A program made the translations under genes and the position numbers. A stretch of 64,000 nucleotides of DNA from Labilibaculum sp. DW002 (GTDB lineage Bacteria; Bacteroidota; Bacteroidia; Bacteroidales; Marinifilaceae), in the NCBI RefSeq assembly GCF_029029525.1, contig NZ_JAKJSC010000004.1:1-64000 (forward strand), in the 5' to 3' direction. Positions 50,827-60,202 of this stretch are shown piece after piece. Within the stretch, counting starts at the first letter, position 1. Each line of letters begins with the position of its first letter. A model generated the notes under the pieces. It saw only the letters and a program-made list of their open reading frames with translations. It did no database searches and was not told where the DNA came from.

Positions 50827-53796
50827 TTAGAACGTTAAGTTTACACCCATTGTAAATGTGCGTGGTCTAGGATAAAAGTTATCATCAACTCCGCCATCAA
50901 CTTCAGGATCAAGACCATCATATTTTGTAATTGTAAATACATTCTGAACGGTAAAACTTACCCTTGCATTAATATCTTTTCCTGCAAATTTATCAAAAGT
51001 GTATCCAGCACTAAGATTATCCATTTTCAAGAATGATGCATTCTGGATAAAATAATCAGAAGTAAATTGACGTTTAACAAAATTCGTTTCGCCCAAATAG
51101 GTTGGCATATTTTTCCAGTAACCGATTTGTTGCATTTGATCATATGACGCACCTGCTGCTACTTGGTTTAAAACGTAGTTGCCAATGTTAGCACGCAAGG
51201 ATGTTGACATATCAAATTTCTTGTAATTGAAACGAGCAGAGATACCAAAGATATCTTCAGGAGTAGGATTGTGATAGATGTACTTGTTAGCGTTATCTCC
51301 ACTAATCACACCACCATTACCAGCTAAATCATCATAAAGTCCTTCAATCGGCTTACCATTAGCGTCATAAACTTGAGAATTTACAAAGAATGAATGTGCA
51401 GCTTCACCAACTCTAGTGATTTGTCTAACACCTGTCATACCTCCACCTTCAGTAACACCAATGTATTCAGGATCATCTGTTAGTAGTAATTTAGTTAGTT
51501 TATTCTCGTTGTGTGTGTAATTCAGTCCAATATTTAAAGACATATCTGGAGTAGAAATTGCAACAACGTTTAATGAAACTTCAATACCTTTGTTTTCAAG
51601 ACTACCAACATTAGTATATAATCTATTAGAGAAATTACTTCCACTAGGAATAGTTACATTATTTAATAGATTTTTTGTTTCTCTAAAATAGTAATCGATT
51701 GTACCATTAATACGATTATTTAAAAAACCAAAATCAACAGCTATATTCTGAGTTGTAGTTTCTTCCCATTTAATATCAGGATCATACGTGTTTGGTCTTA
51801 ACGTAGGAATGAATGAACCATTAATTGGGTAGTAGTAACCTTGTTGAGATGTAATGTATTGTGCTTGATAAGGATAATCATTATCCGAGATATCTTGCTG
51901 ACCTGTAATACCCCAACCTAATCTTAGCTTAAGATTAGAAACAACATCTACATCTTTTAGGAACGATTCTTCATGCATTTTCCAAGCAAATGCAGCAGAA
52001 GGGAAAAATCCCCAACGGTTATCTTCAGAAAATCTTGAAGATCCATCATATCTAAATGTTCCTGTAAAAAGATATTTATTCATTAAGGCATAGTTCATAC
52101 GACCAAAGAATGAAACAAGGTAATTTTCGGTTTCAGAAGCTGTATCATTATCAACCTGTAATGGGTGATCAGCATCTTCTATTGATCTTGTGTAGTTAGT
52201 ATCTTCTCTTTCAAAATGCTGCCATGAATATCCTGCAGTTACATCTAATCTGTGATCTGTATTGAATTCTTTTTTGTAGTTCAAATAGAAATCAAGAAGA
52301 TTGTTCTTATTCTTGGCAGTATAATCACTTAACTTACCCCAAGCAGAAGGAACCAAAGTTGACGGTGAAGTTGTTGGACGATTATTCTGTCCATCACTTT
52401 TAGCATAGTCAGTAGCAAGGTTTAAATTAGCTTGCATCCCTGTTACGAAAGGAAGCGTGTAATTTAATTTCAGGTTTCCAACAAATCGATATACGTCAGC
52501 TTTGTTATTTACAGCCTTAGCTTGTTCTACCGGATTTGGTGTACCAAGGTTAGCACCATAATTTTGCCACTGGTAATAACCATCTGAGTTTGTGTTACCA
52601 TCTTTGATAGGTTGCGTTGGATCCATTGAAATTGCAGAACCAATTGCTCCATCATCACCAAAATTATTATTGGTCATCATGAACTTAGCATTCATGTTTA
52701 CCTTAAGAGCATCATTAAAAAAGCTAGGGTTTAAATTTAAGGTTCCAGTGGTTCTTTGCATTTCAGAAGTTTGCAAAATACCATTTTGATCTGTATATCC
52801 TAAAGAAACACGATAAGGAAGGTTTTTCTTCGATCCTGAAAAAGCTAAATTATGATCGTGAGATATCGCTGTACGGAAGATTTCTTTCTGCCAGTCAGTA
52901 TTTTCAGTTCCTAATTTGTCATAATTTACAGCATCGTATAGATTTCTGTTCTCATTGGCAATTTTTCTTACCTGATCACCAGAAAAAACATCGATATAAT
53001 CAATTGCTGAGGCAACAGAAACACTTCCACTGTAGTTTACTTTTAAAGGAGATCCTTTTTTACCTTTTTTAGTTGTAATAAGAATGACACCATTGGAAGC
53101 ACGAGATCCGTAAATTGCTGTCGATGATGCATCTTTTAATACGGTAAATGTTTCAATGTCATTTGGATTGATGAATGATAGAGCATTTGAACTACCACTT
53201 ACATTGTTTCCAACACTTTCAATTGGCATTCCATCAACAATAATTAATGGATCATTTGATGCATTGAAAGAAGAACCTCCACGAATACGAATTGTAGATC
53301 CAGAACCAGGAGCACCACCAGCTGAAGTAATAACAACTCCGGCAGATTTACCTACTAAAAGATCTTGTGGTGAGGTAATGTTACCTTTATTAAAATCTTT
53401 TGAAGAAACGCTTGAAACAGAACCGGTCTTGTCTTCTTTTTTAACGGTACCGTAACCGATCACAACTACTTCTGAAAGATTTTCGGTTTCAACACTCAAT
53501 ATAATATTGATTTGAGTTTGGTTACCAACTAATACTTCTTGAGGACGATATCCTACAAAGGAGTAAATTATTGTAGCGTTGGCATCTACAGAGATAGTAA
53601 ATTTACCATCGATATCAGTACTTGTTCCTACTGTTGTTCCTTTTACAACTATGGAAACACCAGGGATTCCCATGCCATCGTTTGCATCGGTAACTGTACC
53701 AGTAACTGTTTTTTCCTGTGCTTGCGAAATGGTAATTGAGCATACCAAAACTAACAGGAGAAGCAGCTTTCTGAACATACTAATGTTAAGTTTCAT
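50827..53796 (-). CDS. susC: SusC/RagA-family TonB-dependent outer-membrane transporter
   Basis: The 989-aa protein has a signal peptide (1-26). A CarboxypepD-like domain ('VTGTVTDANDGMGIPGVSIV', about 30-110) precedes the TonB-dependent plug (about 115-235; 'GKSAGVVITSAGGAPGSGS', 'DPLIIVDGMPI', 'TAIYGSRASNGVILITTKKG') and a beta-barrel ending 'RPRTFTMGVNLTF'. It imports maltodextrins with energy from TonB-ExbBD. The barrel ends in an aromatic residue, as needed for outer-membrane assembly. It is first in the left PUL arm, with the LacI-type operator about 225 bases upstream. Confidence 0.95.
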   Translation of the reverse strand: MKLNISMFRKLLLLLVLVCSITISQAQEKTVTGTVTDANDGMGIPGVSIVVKGTTVGTSTDIDGKFTISVDANATIIYSFVGYRPQEVLVGNQTQINIILSVETENLSEVVVIGYGTVKKEDKTGSVSSVSSKDFNKGNITSPQDLLVGKSAGVVITSAGGAPGSGSTIRIRGGSSFNASNDPLIIVDGMPIESVGNNVSGSSNALSFINPNDIETFTVLKDASSTAIYGSRASNGVILITTKKGKKGSPLKVNYSGSVSVASAIDYIDVFSGDQVRKIANENRNLYDAVNYDKLGTENTDWQKEIFRTAISHDHNLAFSGSKKNLPYRVSLGYTDQNGILQTSEMQRTTGTLNLNPSFFNDALKVNMNAKFMMTNNNFGDDGAIGSAISMDPTQPIKDGNTNSDGYYQWQNYGANLGTPNPVEQAKAVNNKADVYRFVGNLKLNYTLPFVTGMQANLNLATDYAKSDGQNNRPTTSPSTLVPSAWGKLSDYTAKNKNNLLDFYLNYKKEFNTDHRLDVTAGYSWQHFEREDTNYTRSIEDADHPLQVDNDTASETENYLVSFFGRMNYALMNKYLFTGTFRYDGSSRFSEDNRWGFFPSAAFAWKMHEESFLKDVDVVSNLKLRLGWGITGQQDISDNDYPYQAQYITSQQGYYYPINGSFIPTLRPNTYDPDIKWEETTTQNIAVDFGFLNNRINGTIDYYFRETKNLLNNVTIPSGSNFSNRLYTNVGSLENKGIEVSLNVVAISTPDMSLNIGLNYTHNENKLTKLLLTDDPEYIGVTEGGGMTGVRQITRVGEAAHSFFVNSQVYDANGKPIEGLYDDLAGNGGVISGDNANKYIYHNPTPEDIFGISARFNYKKFDMSTSLRANIGNYVLNQVAAGASYDQMQQIGYWKNMPTYLGETNFVKRQFTSDYFIQNASFLKMDNLSAGYTFDKFAGKDINARVSFTVQNVFTITKYDGLDPEVDGGVDDNFYPRPRTFTMGVNLTF

Positions 53797-54218
53797 AAAT
53801 TTAAAATTTAAGATAAATAAGAAGTTAGTTAATGATTAAGGTTTTTTGGTTGTTACTATATGAACTCGCATTTCCGACCTGGGTTCTTCCTTTTTAACAA
53901 ACCAATATGACCTTAATCTTAAGTTAGCCTTAATTGTTTTATGCCCTAAAGTTAAAGAATGTGAAATTGTTCGATTAATTGATTAATAATTAACGAGTTT
54001 AAAATCGTCGCAAACGTCACCGCAAACGTTTGATATTTAAAAATACAAATACGTTAATATGATGTAAATAAAATATGCTACAGCCCATTGAATTGTTTAA
54101 TTTTTCCTATATTTACAATGCTTTCAGTAGTTGATGAGATACTGTCTATCATGTTTTGAATCATATTGTTGAGTTAGTATAGTTTGTATGTTCTTATCTA
54201 TTAAATTAAGACTTTTTT
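53797..54218. other. Divergent susC/lacI regulatory region
   Basis: These 422 bases hold no gene. They contain the LacI-type operator (54008-54036) and a weak -7 candidate for lacI, TATATTTA (54108-54115). No exact TAnnTTTG box was found for susC. Confidence 0.55.
54008..54036. promoter_or_regulatory. LacI-type operator upstream of susC
   Basis: The perfect palindrome CAAACGTTTG (54023-54032) is preceded by a half-site, CAAACGT (54011-54017). The 15-mer at 54022-54036 is identical to the one at 55371-55385 before the other PUL arm. Confidence 0.75.
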
Positions 54219-55238
54219 ATGAGAAGCGGGCAGGTAACGATTAAAGATATTGCAAAAGAATTAGGTATTTCAGCTTCAACAGTTTCAAGAGCTTTAAAAG
54301 ATCATCCTGATATTAGTGTAAAAACTAAGGAAGCGGTAAATGCATTAGCAAAAGCTTGGAATTATAAGCCTAATGCAGTTGCCTTAAGCTTAAGGAGTAG
54401 TAAGAGTAATGTTATTGGTGTTATTATCCCCGAAATTGTTCACCATTTCTTTTCGTCTGTTATCAGTGGTATTGAGAAAATTGCTCACGATGCTGGTTAT
54501 AATGTAATGATTTTTCAATCGAATGAATCTTTTAAACGAGAACTAGATAATGCACAAGCCTTGTTGTCTAGCCGGGTAGATGGTGTTTTGGTTTCAATGT
54601 CAAAAGAAACAAAGGATTTTGATCATTTTAGAGAGTTAAGAAGTAACGGGATACCCATTGTGTTTTTTGATCGTATTTGTAATGAATTATCATCAGATAA
54701 TGTGATTGTTGATGATTTTGCGGGAGCTTTTTCCGCAGTGCAACATCTTATAGATACGGGCTGTAAACGTATTGCTCATTTATCAGCGCCACAGCATATG
54801 TTATTAGGGCAAAATAGACAAAAAGGATACAGGCAAGCTTTGGTAAAGAACAAATTACCTTTTGTCGAAGACTTGGTAATCAAATGTGATAGTTTTGATG
54901 AGGCCATCATTAAGACTCCTGACCTACTAAATATGGCGGAGCCACCAGATGCAATTTTTGCTGTAAATGAAATGACCGCAGCAGGTGCATTGTCGGTAAT
55001 TAAGAAATTTGGCTTAAAAGTGCCTGAAGATATTTCGATTATTGGTTTTACTGATGGTTTAGTTTCTCGAGTAACTGATCCTGCATTGACAACACTGGAG
55101 CAGCATGGTCATGAAGTAGGATTAAAAGCAACAGAATTGTTAGTTGACCGAATAGTCGAGGGGAATATGGATTACGAACCTGTCACAAAGGTTGTGAAAA
55201 CGAACTTAATTGTACGTGAATCTACTAAGCGTATATAA
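54219..55238 (+). CDS. LacI-family transcriptional regulator of the maltodextrin PUL
   Basis: The 339-aa protein has an N-terminal LacI helix-turn-helix ('VTIKDIAKELGISASTVSRA', residues 5-24) and hinge ('YKPNAVALSLRS'). A periplasmic-binding-like effector domain (about 60-335) follows, with 'VIGVIIPEIVHHFFSSVISG' and 'AIFAVNEMTAAGALSVIKKF'. LacI proteins bind palindromes with a central CG, and such a palindrome lies upstream of both arms, so this regulator probably represses or activates both. Bacteroides starch loci use SusR instead; LacI control is the pattern more usual in marine Bacteroidota. The inducer is likely a maltose-type sugar. Confidence 0.93.
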   Translation: MRSGQVTIKDIAKELGISASTVSRALKDHPDISVKTKEAVNALAKAWNYKPNAVALSLRSSKSNVIGVIIPEIVHHFFSSVISGIEKIAHDAGYNVMIFQSNESFKRELDNAQALLSSRVDGVLVSMSKETKDFDHFRELRSNGIPIVFFDRICNELSSDNVIVDDFAGAFSAVQHLIDTGCKRIAHLSAPQHMLLGQNRQKGYRQALVKNKLPFVEDLVIKCDSFDEAIIKTPDLLNMAEPPDAIFAVNEMTAAGALSVIKKFGLKVPEDISIIGFTDGLVSRVTDPALTTLEQHGHEVGLKATELLVDRIVEGNMDYEPVTKVVKTNLIVRESTKRI

Positions 55239-55262
55239 TATTATATAGGAAGATATTTTTAG

Positions 55263-55287
55263 AGCTGCTTTATTGCAGCTTTTTTTA
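55263..55287 (+). terminator. Terminator of lacI
   Basis: AGCTGC (55263-55268) pairs with GCAGCT (55275-55280) and is followed by seven T. Confidence 0.8.
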
Positions 55288-55370
55288 TGCCTTTTTGATA
55301 CTTGATTGCCAATTTTGATGATGAAATTAGCTTTGTTTGAATAAAAAATGCATTTTTTTTGAAATTTATT

Positions 55371-55385
55371 GCAAACGTTTGATAT
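55371..55385. promoter_or_regulatory. LacI-type operator upstream of the transporter-phosphorylase operon
   Basis: The 15-mer GCAAACGTTTGATAT is identical to 54022-54036. It contains the perfect palindrome CAAACGTTTG. Confidence 0.75.
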
Positions 55386-55573
55386 AGGTTGTCTAGCCTT
55401 ATTTTATTGAGTTTCGTGCATTGGTGTGACTTCAATGTTTTGACTAAATGTAATTTTTTCTCTAATTTTGAATCCAGAGGGAAACCTCTATTCCGACTAT
55501 ATTATAATAATTACTTCCTTTATTATTGATCTCGTTTCCAGATAGAATGATGGAAATGCAGCAGATCTAATAT

Positions 55574-55600
55574 TCATTTAACACAAGTTTGGTGTTAAAT
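55574..55600. other. Perfect inverted repeat in the leader of the right PUL arm
   Basis: CATTTAACAC (55574-55583) and GTGTTAAATG (55591-55600) are separated by 7 bases. There is no T tail, so it is not a terminator. It may be a second operator or an RNA leader element. Confidence 0.4.
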
Positions 55601-55787
55601 GCTTAAGTTAGTCTTATTTAATGCAGATCAAATTGATTTGTACTTAGATCTAAATTCCAAAATTATATCTTCATAATTAGTTTGTTTTGATACAGCAATG
55701 CAGATTGTATTGTTTTGAATCAATTCAAGCAATGGTATTGTAATTAAAACGTCAATCATTTTTTTTGAAAGACAAAATCAACGATCA

Positions 55788-57122
55788 ATGAATAAACAAC
55801 CTCGTTTAAATTTTTGGCAGATCTGGAATTTAAGTTTCGGCTTTTTAGGTGTGCAATTTGGTTTTGCATTACAAAATGCCAATGCCAGTAGAATTCTGTC
55901 GAATTTAGGTGCTGATTTGCACTCATTGTCATTATTTTGGTTAGTTGCCCCAGTTATGGGGCTGTTAATACAGCCTGTTGTTGGTGCAGCTAGTGATAAA
56001 ACTTGGAATCGATTTGGTAGAAGATCACCTTATATTTTAGGTGGTGCAATTTTATCAATGATAGCAATGTTTTTTATGCCTAATGCTCCCTATGTAATTT
56101 CTGCAGGAGGAGTAGGTGCCCTAATATTTGGTGCTTTAATGCTAGCAGTAATGGATGGTTCATTTAATGTAACCTTTCAACCATTTAGAGCACTTGTGGC
56201 TGATATGACGCCTGAAGAGCAAAGAAATGTAGGCTATTCAATCCAAAGTTTTCTAATTAATGTTGGTGCTGTAATTGGTTCGGCATTGCCTTTTTTACTG
56301 ACTTGGATGGGGGTACAAAATAATGCTCCAGCTGGTGAGGTTGCGCCCTCAGTAATTTGGTCATTCTACTTAGGAGGTTCAATATTACTGTTGAGTGTAT
56401 TAGTGACTGTATTTAAAACTAAAGAATATCCTCCGGAGAAATTTGAAGCCTATAATAATATTACGGCTGAGGATAAAGAAAAGAAAGAAAGCTTTTTCTA
56501 CTTGTTAAGAAATATGCCGAAAACAATGAAGCAATTGGCTGTTGTTCAATTATTCTCTTGGTTTCCTCTTTTCTTGATGTGGGTTTACGCAACGCCTGCT
56601 TTTGCGCAACATTATTGGAATACACCAATTGGTGATGCAGGATCTCCTGCTTATAATGAAGCTGCTAACTGGGTAGGACTGTGTTTCGCAGCTTACAGTT
56701 TATTTGCTGCTCTGTTTTCAGTGGCAATGCCTTCTTTAATTCGTAAGACCAGCCGAAAATTTGTGTATGCAATTGCACTTCTATCTGGAGGTATTGGATT
56801 CATTTCTACTTATTTATTTCATGATCCTAATATGTTATTTGTTTCAATGATAGGAATTGGAGTAGCATGGGCAGCAATTTTAGCAATGCCATATGCCATT
56901 CTATCTGGTTCATTGCCTGCAAAACGTATGGGGATTTATATGGGCTTATTCAACTTAACGGTTGTAATTCCACAAATTGTAAGTGGTCTGTTTGGTGGAT
57001 CTATTTTAAAAATATTCTTCCATGAACAAGCAATTTACATTTTAGTACTTGCTGGTGTCATGATGATGCTTGGTGCAGTTTCTGTATTTTTTATCAAAGC
57101 AGAAGAAACTTCAAATTCATAA
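55788..57122 (+). CDS. GPH/SLC45-type maltose or oligosaccharide MFS transporter
   Basis: The 444-aa protein has 12 predicted helices. The loop motif 'GAASDKTWNRFGRRSPYILG' (about 64-83) is typical of GPH/SLC45 sugar-cation symporters. It should move maltose or short maltodextrins from periplasm to cytoplasm. It is followed by pgmB 14 bases later, so it supplies maltose to the phosphorylase. It belongs to a different family from the hexose transporter at 20020. Confidence 0.9.
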   Translation: MNKQPRLNFWQIWNLSFGFLGVQFGFALQNANASRILSNLGADLHSLSLFWLVAPVMGLLIQPVVGAASDKTWNRFGRRSPYILGGAILSMIAMFFMPNAPYVISAGGVGALIFGALMLAVMDGSFNVTFQPFRALVADMTPEEQRNVGYSIQSFLINVGAVIGSALPFLLTWMGVQNNAPAGEVAPSVIWSFYLGGSILLLSVLVTVFKTKEYPPEKFEAYNNITAEDKEKKESFFYLLRNMPKTMKQLAVVQLFSWFPLFLMWVYATPAFAQHYWNTPIGDAGSPAYNEAANWVGLCFAAYSLFAALFSVAMPSLIRKTSRKFVYAIALLSGGIGFISTYLFHDPNMLFVSMIGIGVAWAAILAMPYAILSGSLPAKRMGIYMGLFNLTVVIPQIVSGLFGGSILKIFFHEQAIYILVLAGVMMMLGAVSVFFIKAEETSNS

Positions 57123-57136
57123 TTATTAAAGAACCG

Positions 57137-57784
57137 ATGGAAAAGATTAGTGCATGTATTTTTGATTTAGATGGTGTTGTTGTCGATACAGCAAAATACC
57201 ACTATATAGCTTGGAAAAGCTTGGCCAATGGTTTAGGCTTCGATTTTACAGAGGAAGATAATGAGCGTTTAAAAGGTGTAAGCCGAATGCGTTCTCTCGA
57301 AATTCTTATGGAAATTGGAGGAGTTGATCTTGATGAAGAGACTCAATTGAAACTAGCAGCTAAAAAGAATGAGGAATATTTAGAATACATTCTTAAGATG
57401 ACGCCTGAAGAAATTCTTCCAGGTGTAAAAGATTTTTTTGAGGACTTAAAGGCAAAAGGTATTAAGATTGCTTTAGGTTCTGCAAGCAAGAATGCCATGA
57501 CCATTCTTGAACAACTAAAATTGACATCATATTTCGATGCTATCGTTGATGGAACTCATGTTAGCAAAGCAAAACCAGACCCTGAAGTATTTCTTAAGGG
57601 AGCGGAACTTTTAAATTCTGAACCTGCCAACTGTGTGGTGTTTGAGGATGCTGAAGCGGGGGTTGAAGCTGCTATAAATGGCGGAATGCGATGTGTTGGG
57701 ATAGGTTCTCCTGATGTTTTGAATAAAGCCAATTTTGTAGTTCCTGGATTTGTTGGGTTCTCTATGGCTCAATTAAACTTTTAA
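57137..57784 (+). CDS. pgmB: Beta-phosphoglucomutase
   Basis: The 215-aa HAD-superfamily protein has nucleophile Asp10 and acid/base Asp12 in 'IFDLDGVVVDTAKYHY', the cap-domain 'LKGVSRMRSLEIL', the phosphate-binding 'ALGSASKNA' and 'VFEDAEAGVEAA'. It turns beta-glucose-1-phosphate, the product of inverting GH65 phosphorylases, into glucose-6-phosphate. Its place between a maltose transporter and a GH65 enzyme supports this function strongly. Confidence 0.94.
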   Translation: MEKISACIFDLDGVVVDTAKYHYIAWKSLANGLGFDFTEEDNERLKGVSRMRSLEILMEIGGVDLDEETQLKLAAKKNEEYLEYILKMTPEEILPGVKDFFEDLKAKGIKIALGSASKNAMTILEQLKLTSYFDAIVDGTHVSKAKPDPEVFLKGAELLNSEPANCVVFEDAEAGVEAAINGGMRCVGIGSPDVLNKANFVVPGFVGFSMAQLNF

Positions 57785-57817
57785 GATCCGAGGTAGATTA
57801 TTTAAAGAAAATCAATC

Positions 57818-60130
57818 ATGAACGAGTATTTAAAGCATGATGAGTGGTGCATTATAGAGGAAGGATTTAATCCTGAAAACCACCAGTCATCTGAAAGTAT
57901 ATTTAGTCTTGGTAATGGAAATATGGGCCAACGAGCTATGTTCGAGGAAGCATATTCTGGCAAGACTCTACAAGGAACTTACATTGCCGGTGTTTATTAT
58001 CCAGATAAAACTCGTGTAGGTTGGTGGAAAAATGGTTACCCTGAGTATTTTGCTAAGGTATTAAATGCACCAAACTGGATTGGTATCGACGTTAAAATAA
58101 ACGGAGAGATGCTTGATTTAGCAAAATGTAAGCTTAGCGAATTTGTTCGTACACTTAATATGAAAGAAGGTGTTTTGAAACGTTCTTTCATTGCAACTAT
58201 GAGCAATGGTAATCAAGTAAAAGTAGAAGGTAAACGATTCTTAAGTATTGTGACTTCAGAAGTAGGAGTGATTCGTTACTCTGTTACGGCTTTAAATTTT
58301 GATGGTAAAATTAGTTTCAATTCTTATATCGATGCCGATGTTAAAAATGAAGATTCCAATTACGATGAAAAGTTTTGGGATGTCTTAAATGCCAAGTCGA
58401 TAACAGGTGAAGCGTATATCACTGCTCGTACTAAAAAGTTAGATTTCCATGTTTGTATGGGGATGAAATATGACCTTTACAAAGATGATAAGAAACAAAC
58501 AGTTGTTCCATCTTTAATCGAAGAGGAAAAATATGTATCCAATACTGTCGTAGTTGATATTTGCCAAGGCGAAGAAGTAGTAATTTATAAATACGCAAGT
58601 GTATTAAGCTCATTAAATCACAGCAAGACTGAGATTATGAATGATGCTGAAAAAGTTGTTAGCGAAGCGCATCAAAAAGGATATGACTCTTTATTGAATG
58701 AACATGTAGCAGCTTGGGCTGATAAATGGGCAAATAGTGATATCACAATTGAAGGTGATGTTGCTGCTCAGCAAGCGATACGATTTAATATTTTCCAGTT
58801 GAATCAAACCTATACAGGTGAGGATGAGCGATTGAATATCGGTCCTAAAGGGTTTACCGGTGAAAAATATGGTGGATCTACTTATTGGGATACAGAAGCC
58901 TACTGTGTGCCTTTCTACTTGAGTACATCTCGTCCTGAGGTAACTCGAAATCTTTTGGTTTATCGTCATAAACAATTGCAGAAAGCGATTGAAAATGCAG
59001 AGAAGCTAGGTTTTAACAGTGGAGCTGCACTTTACCCTATGGTTACCATGAATGGTGAAGAATGTCATAATGAGTGGGAAATTACCTTTGAAGAAATTCA
59101 TCGTAATGGAGCGATTGCATTTGCCATTTACAATTATATCCGTCATACCGATGATAAGGCTTACTTAGCTGAATATGGTCTTGATGTTTTGGTTGGAATT
59201 TCACGTTTCTGGAGCCAAAGAGTAACTTACTCTACAGCGAAGAAGAAATATGTAATGCTTGGCGTTACCGGGCCTAATGAATATGAGAACAACGTAAACA
59301 ACAACTGGTACACAAATACCATTGCTTGTTGGTGTATGTCATATACTCAAGAGGCTTTCAAATATGTGAAAGAAAGTAATCCTGTACGATACGAAGAAAT
59401 CATGAAGAACTTGAACTTCGATTTCGATCAGGAAACAAGTCGCTGGAATGATATCCTTGAAAACATGCATTTCCCAATGGATGAGGAAACAGGTGTCTTC
59501 ATGCAGCAAGATGGTTTTATGGATAAGGAGCAATTAACTGCTTCTGATTTAGATCCTCAGTTCCGTCCAATTAACCAGTTTTGGTCTTGGGATAGAATTC
59601 TTCGTTCATGTTTTATCAAACAAGCCGATGTTCTGCAAGGAATCTACCTGTTTGAGGAGAATTATGATATGGAAACCATTAAGAAGAATTATAACTTCTA
59701 TGAGCCAAGAACACTTCATGAATCATCTTTGTCGCCATGTATCCATTCAATTTTAGCATCTAAGATTGGTGATATCGACAGTGCTTACGAAATGTATTTG
59801 AGAACGTCTCGTTTGGATCTTGATGATTACAATCGAGAAGCTCACGAAGGTTTGCATATTACAAGTATGGCTGGAACATGGATGTCTATTGTAGAAGGTT
59901 TTGGTGGTATGCGTGTGGTTAATGGACAATTAAGTCTTAAGCCACTTATTCCGGAAAAATGGAAATCATATTCCTTTAAAGTACGCTTTAGAGGAAACTT
60001 GGTAAATGTAAGAGTGTCTGAAGAAGGTGTTGGCGTTATTAATGAAGAAGGAGAAGATATCTCAATTTTTATTGTTGATGACGAATATGTAATCGAAAAA
60101 TCAAGCAGTTTGGTGATCGAACACGCTTAA
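57818..60130 (+). CDS. GH65 glycoside phosphorylase, probably maltose phosphorylase
   Basis: The 770-aa cytoplasmic protein has an N-terminal beta-sandwich (about 1-270), a linker and the (alpha/alpha)6 barrel (about 320-700). The general acid is Glu488 in 'VTGPNEYENNVNNNWYTN', matching Glu487 of the Lactobacillus enzyme. 'YGGSTYWDTEAYCVPFY' and 'TLHESSLSPCIHSI' (phosphate site) are also present. It splits maltose with phosphate into beta-glucose-1-phosphate and glucose without spending ATP on one half. Trehalose or kojibiose specificity cannot be excluded from motifs, but the locus favours maltose. It follows pgmB after 33 bases. Confidence 0.92.
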   Translation: MNEYLKHDEWCIIEEGFNPENHQSSESIFSLGNGNMGQRAMFEEAYSGKTLQGTYIAGVYYPDKTRVGWWKNGYPEYFAKVLNAPNWIGIDVKINGEMLDLAKCKLSEFVRTLNMKEGVLKRSFIATMSNGNQVKVEGKRFLSIVTSEVGVIRYSVTALNFDGKISFNSYIDADVKNEDSNYDEKFWDVLNAKSITGEAYITARTKKLDFHVCMGMKYDLYKDDKKQTVVPSLIEEEKYVSNTVVVDICQGEEVVIYKYASVLSSLNHSKTEIMNDAEKVVSEAHQKGYDSLLNEHVAAWADKWANSDITIEGDVAAQQAIRFNIFQLNQTYTGEDERLNIGPKGFTGEKYGGSTYWDTEAYCVPFYLSTSRPEVTRNLLVYRHKQLQKAIENAEKLGFNSGAALYPMVTMNGEECHNEWEITFEEIHRNGAIAFAIYNYIRHTDDKAYLAEYGLDVLVGISRFWSQRVTYSTAKKKYVMLGVTGPNEYENNVNNNWYTNTIACWCMSYTQEAFKYVKESNPVRYEEIMKNLNFDFDQETSRWNDILENMHFPMDEETGVFMQQDGFMDKEQLTASDLDPQFRPINQFWSWDRILRSCFIKQADVLQGIYLFEENYDMETIKKNYNFYEPRTLHESSLSPCIHSILASKIGDIDSAYEMYLRTSRLDLDDYNREAHEGLHITSMAGTWMSIVEGFGGMRVVNGQLSLKPLIPEKWKSYSFKVRFRGNLVNVRVSEEGVGVINEEGEDISIFIVDDEYVIEKSSSLVIEHA

Positions 60131-60147
60131 TTTATAAATAAAATAAT

Positions 60148-60182
60148 TCAGGATAGGAGTGTATCTCTTATCCTGATTTTTA
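60148..60182 (+). terminator. Terminator-like hairpin between GH65 and SusA-like GH13 genes
   Basis: A 12-bp stem with one G-U pair (60148-60159 with 60165-60176) and TGTAT loop is followed by TTTTTA. It leaves only 20 bases to the next ATG, so the downstream GH13 gene probably depends on read-through. Confidence 0.8.
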
Positions 60183-60202
60183 TAATGACCTAATCTAATT
60201 GT

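Larger units (their letters stand above)
55239..55787. other. Regulatory and leader region of the right PUL arm
   Basis: These 549 bases hold no gene. They contain the lacI terminator, the operator at 55371-55385, a perfect 10-bp hairpin at 55574-55600 and a small hairpin (AGAGG/CCTCT) near 55478. If transcription starts near the operator, the transporter mRNA has a leader of several hundred bases. Confidence 0.55.

Noticed and set aside
54046-54056. Possible minus-strand -7 box for susC (CAAATACGTTA)
   Set aside because: It does not fit TAnnTTTG in spacing, so no susC promoter is called.
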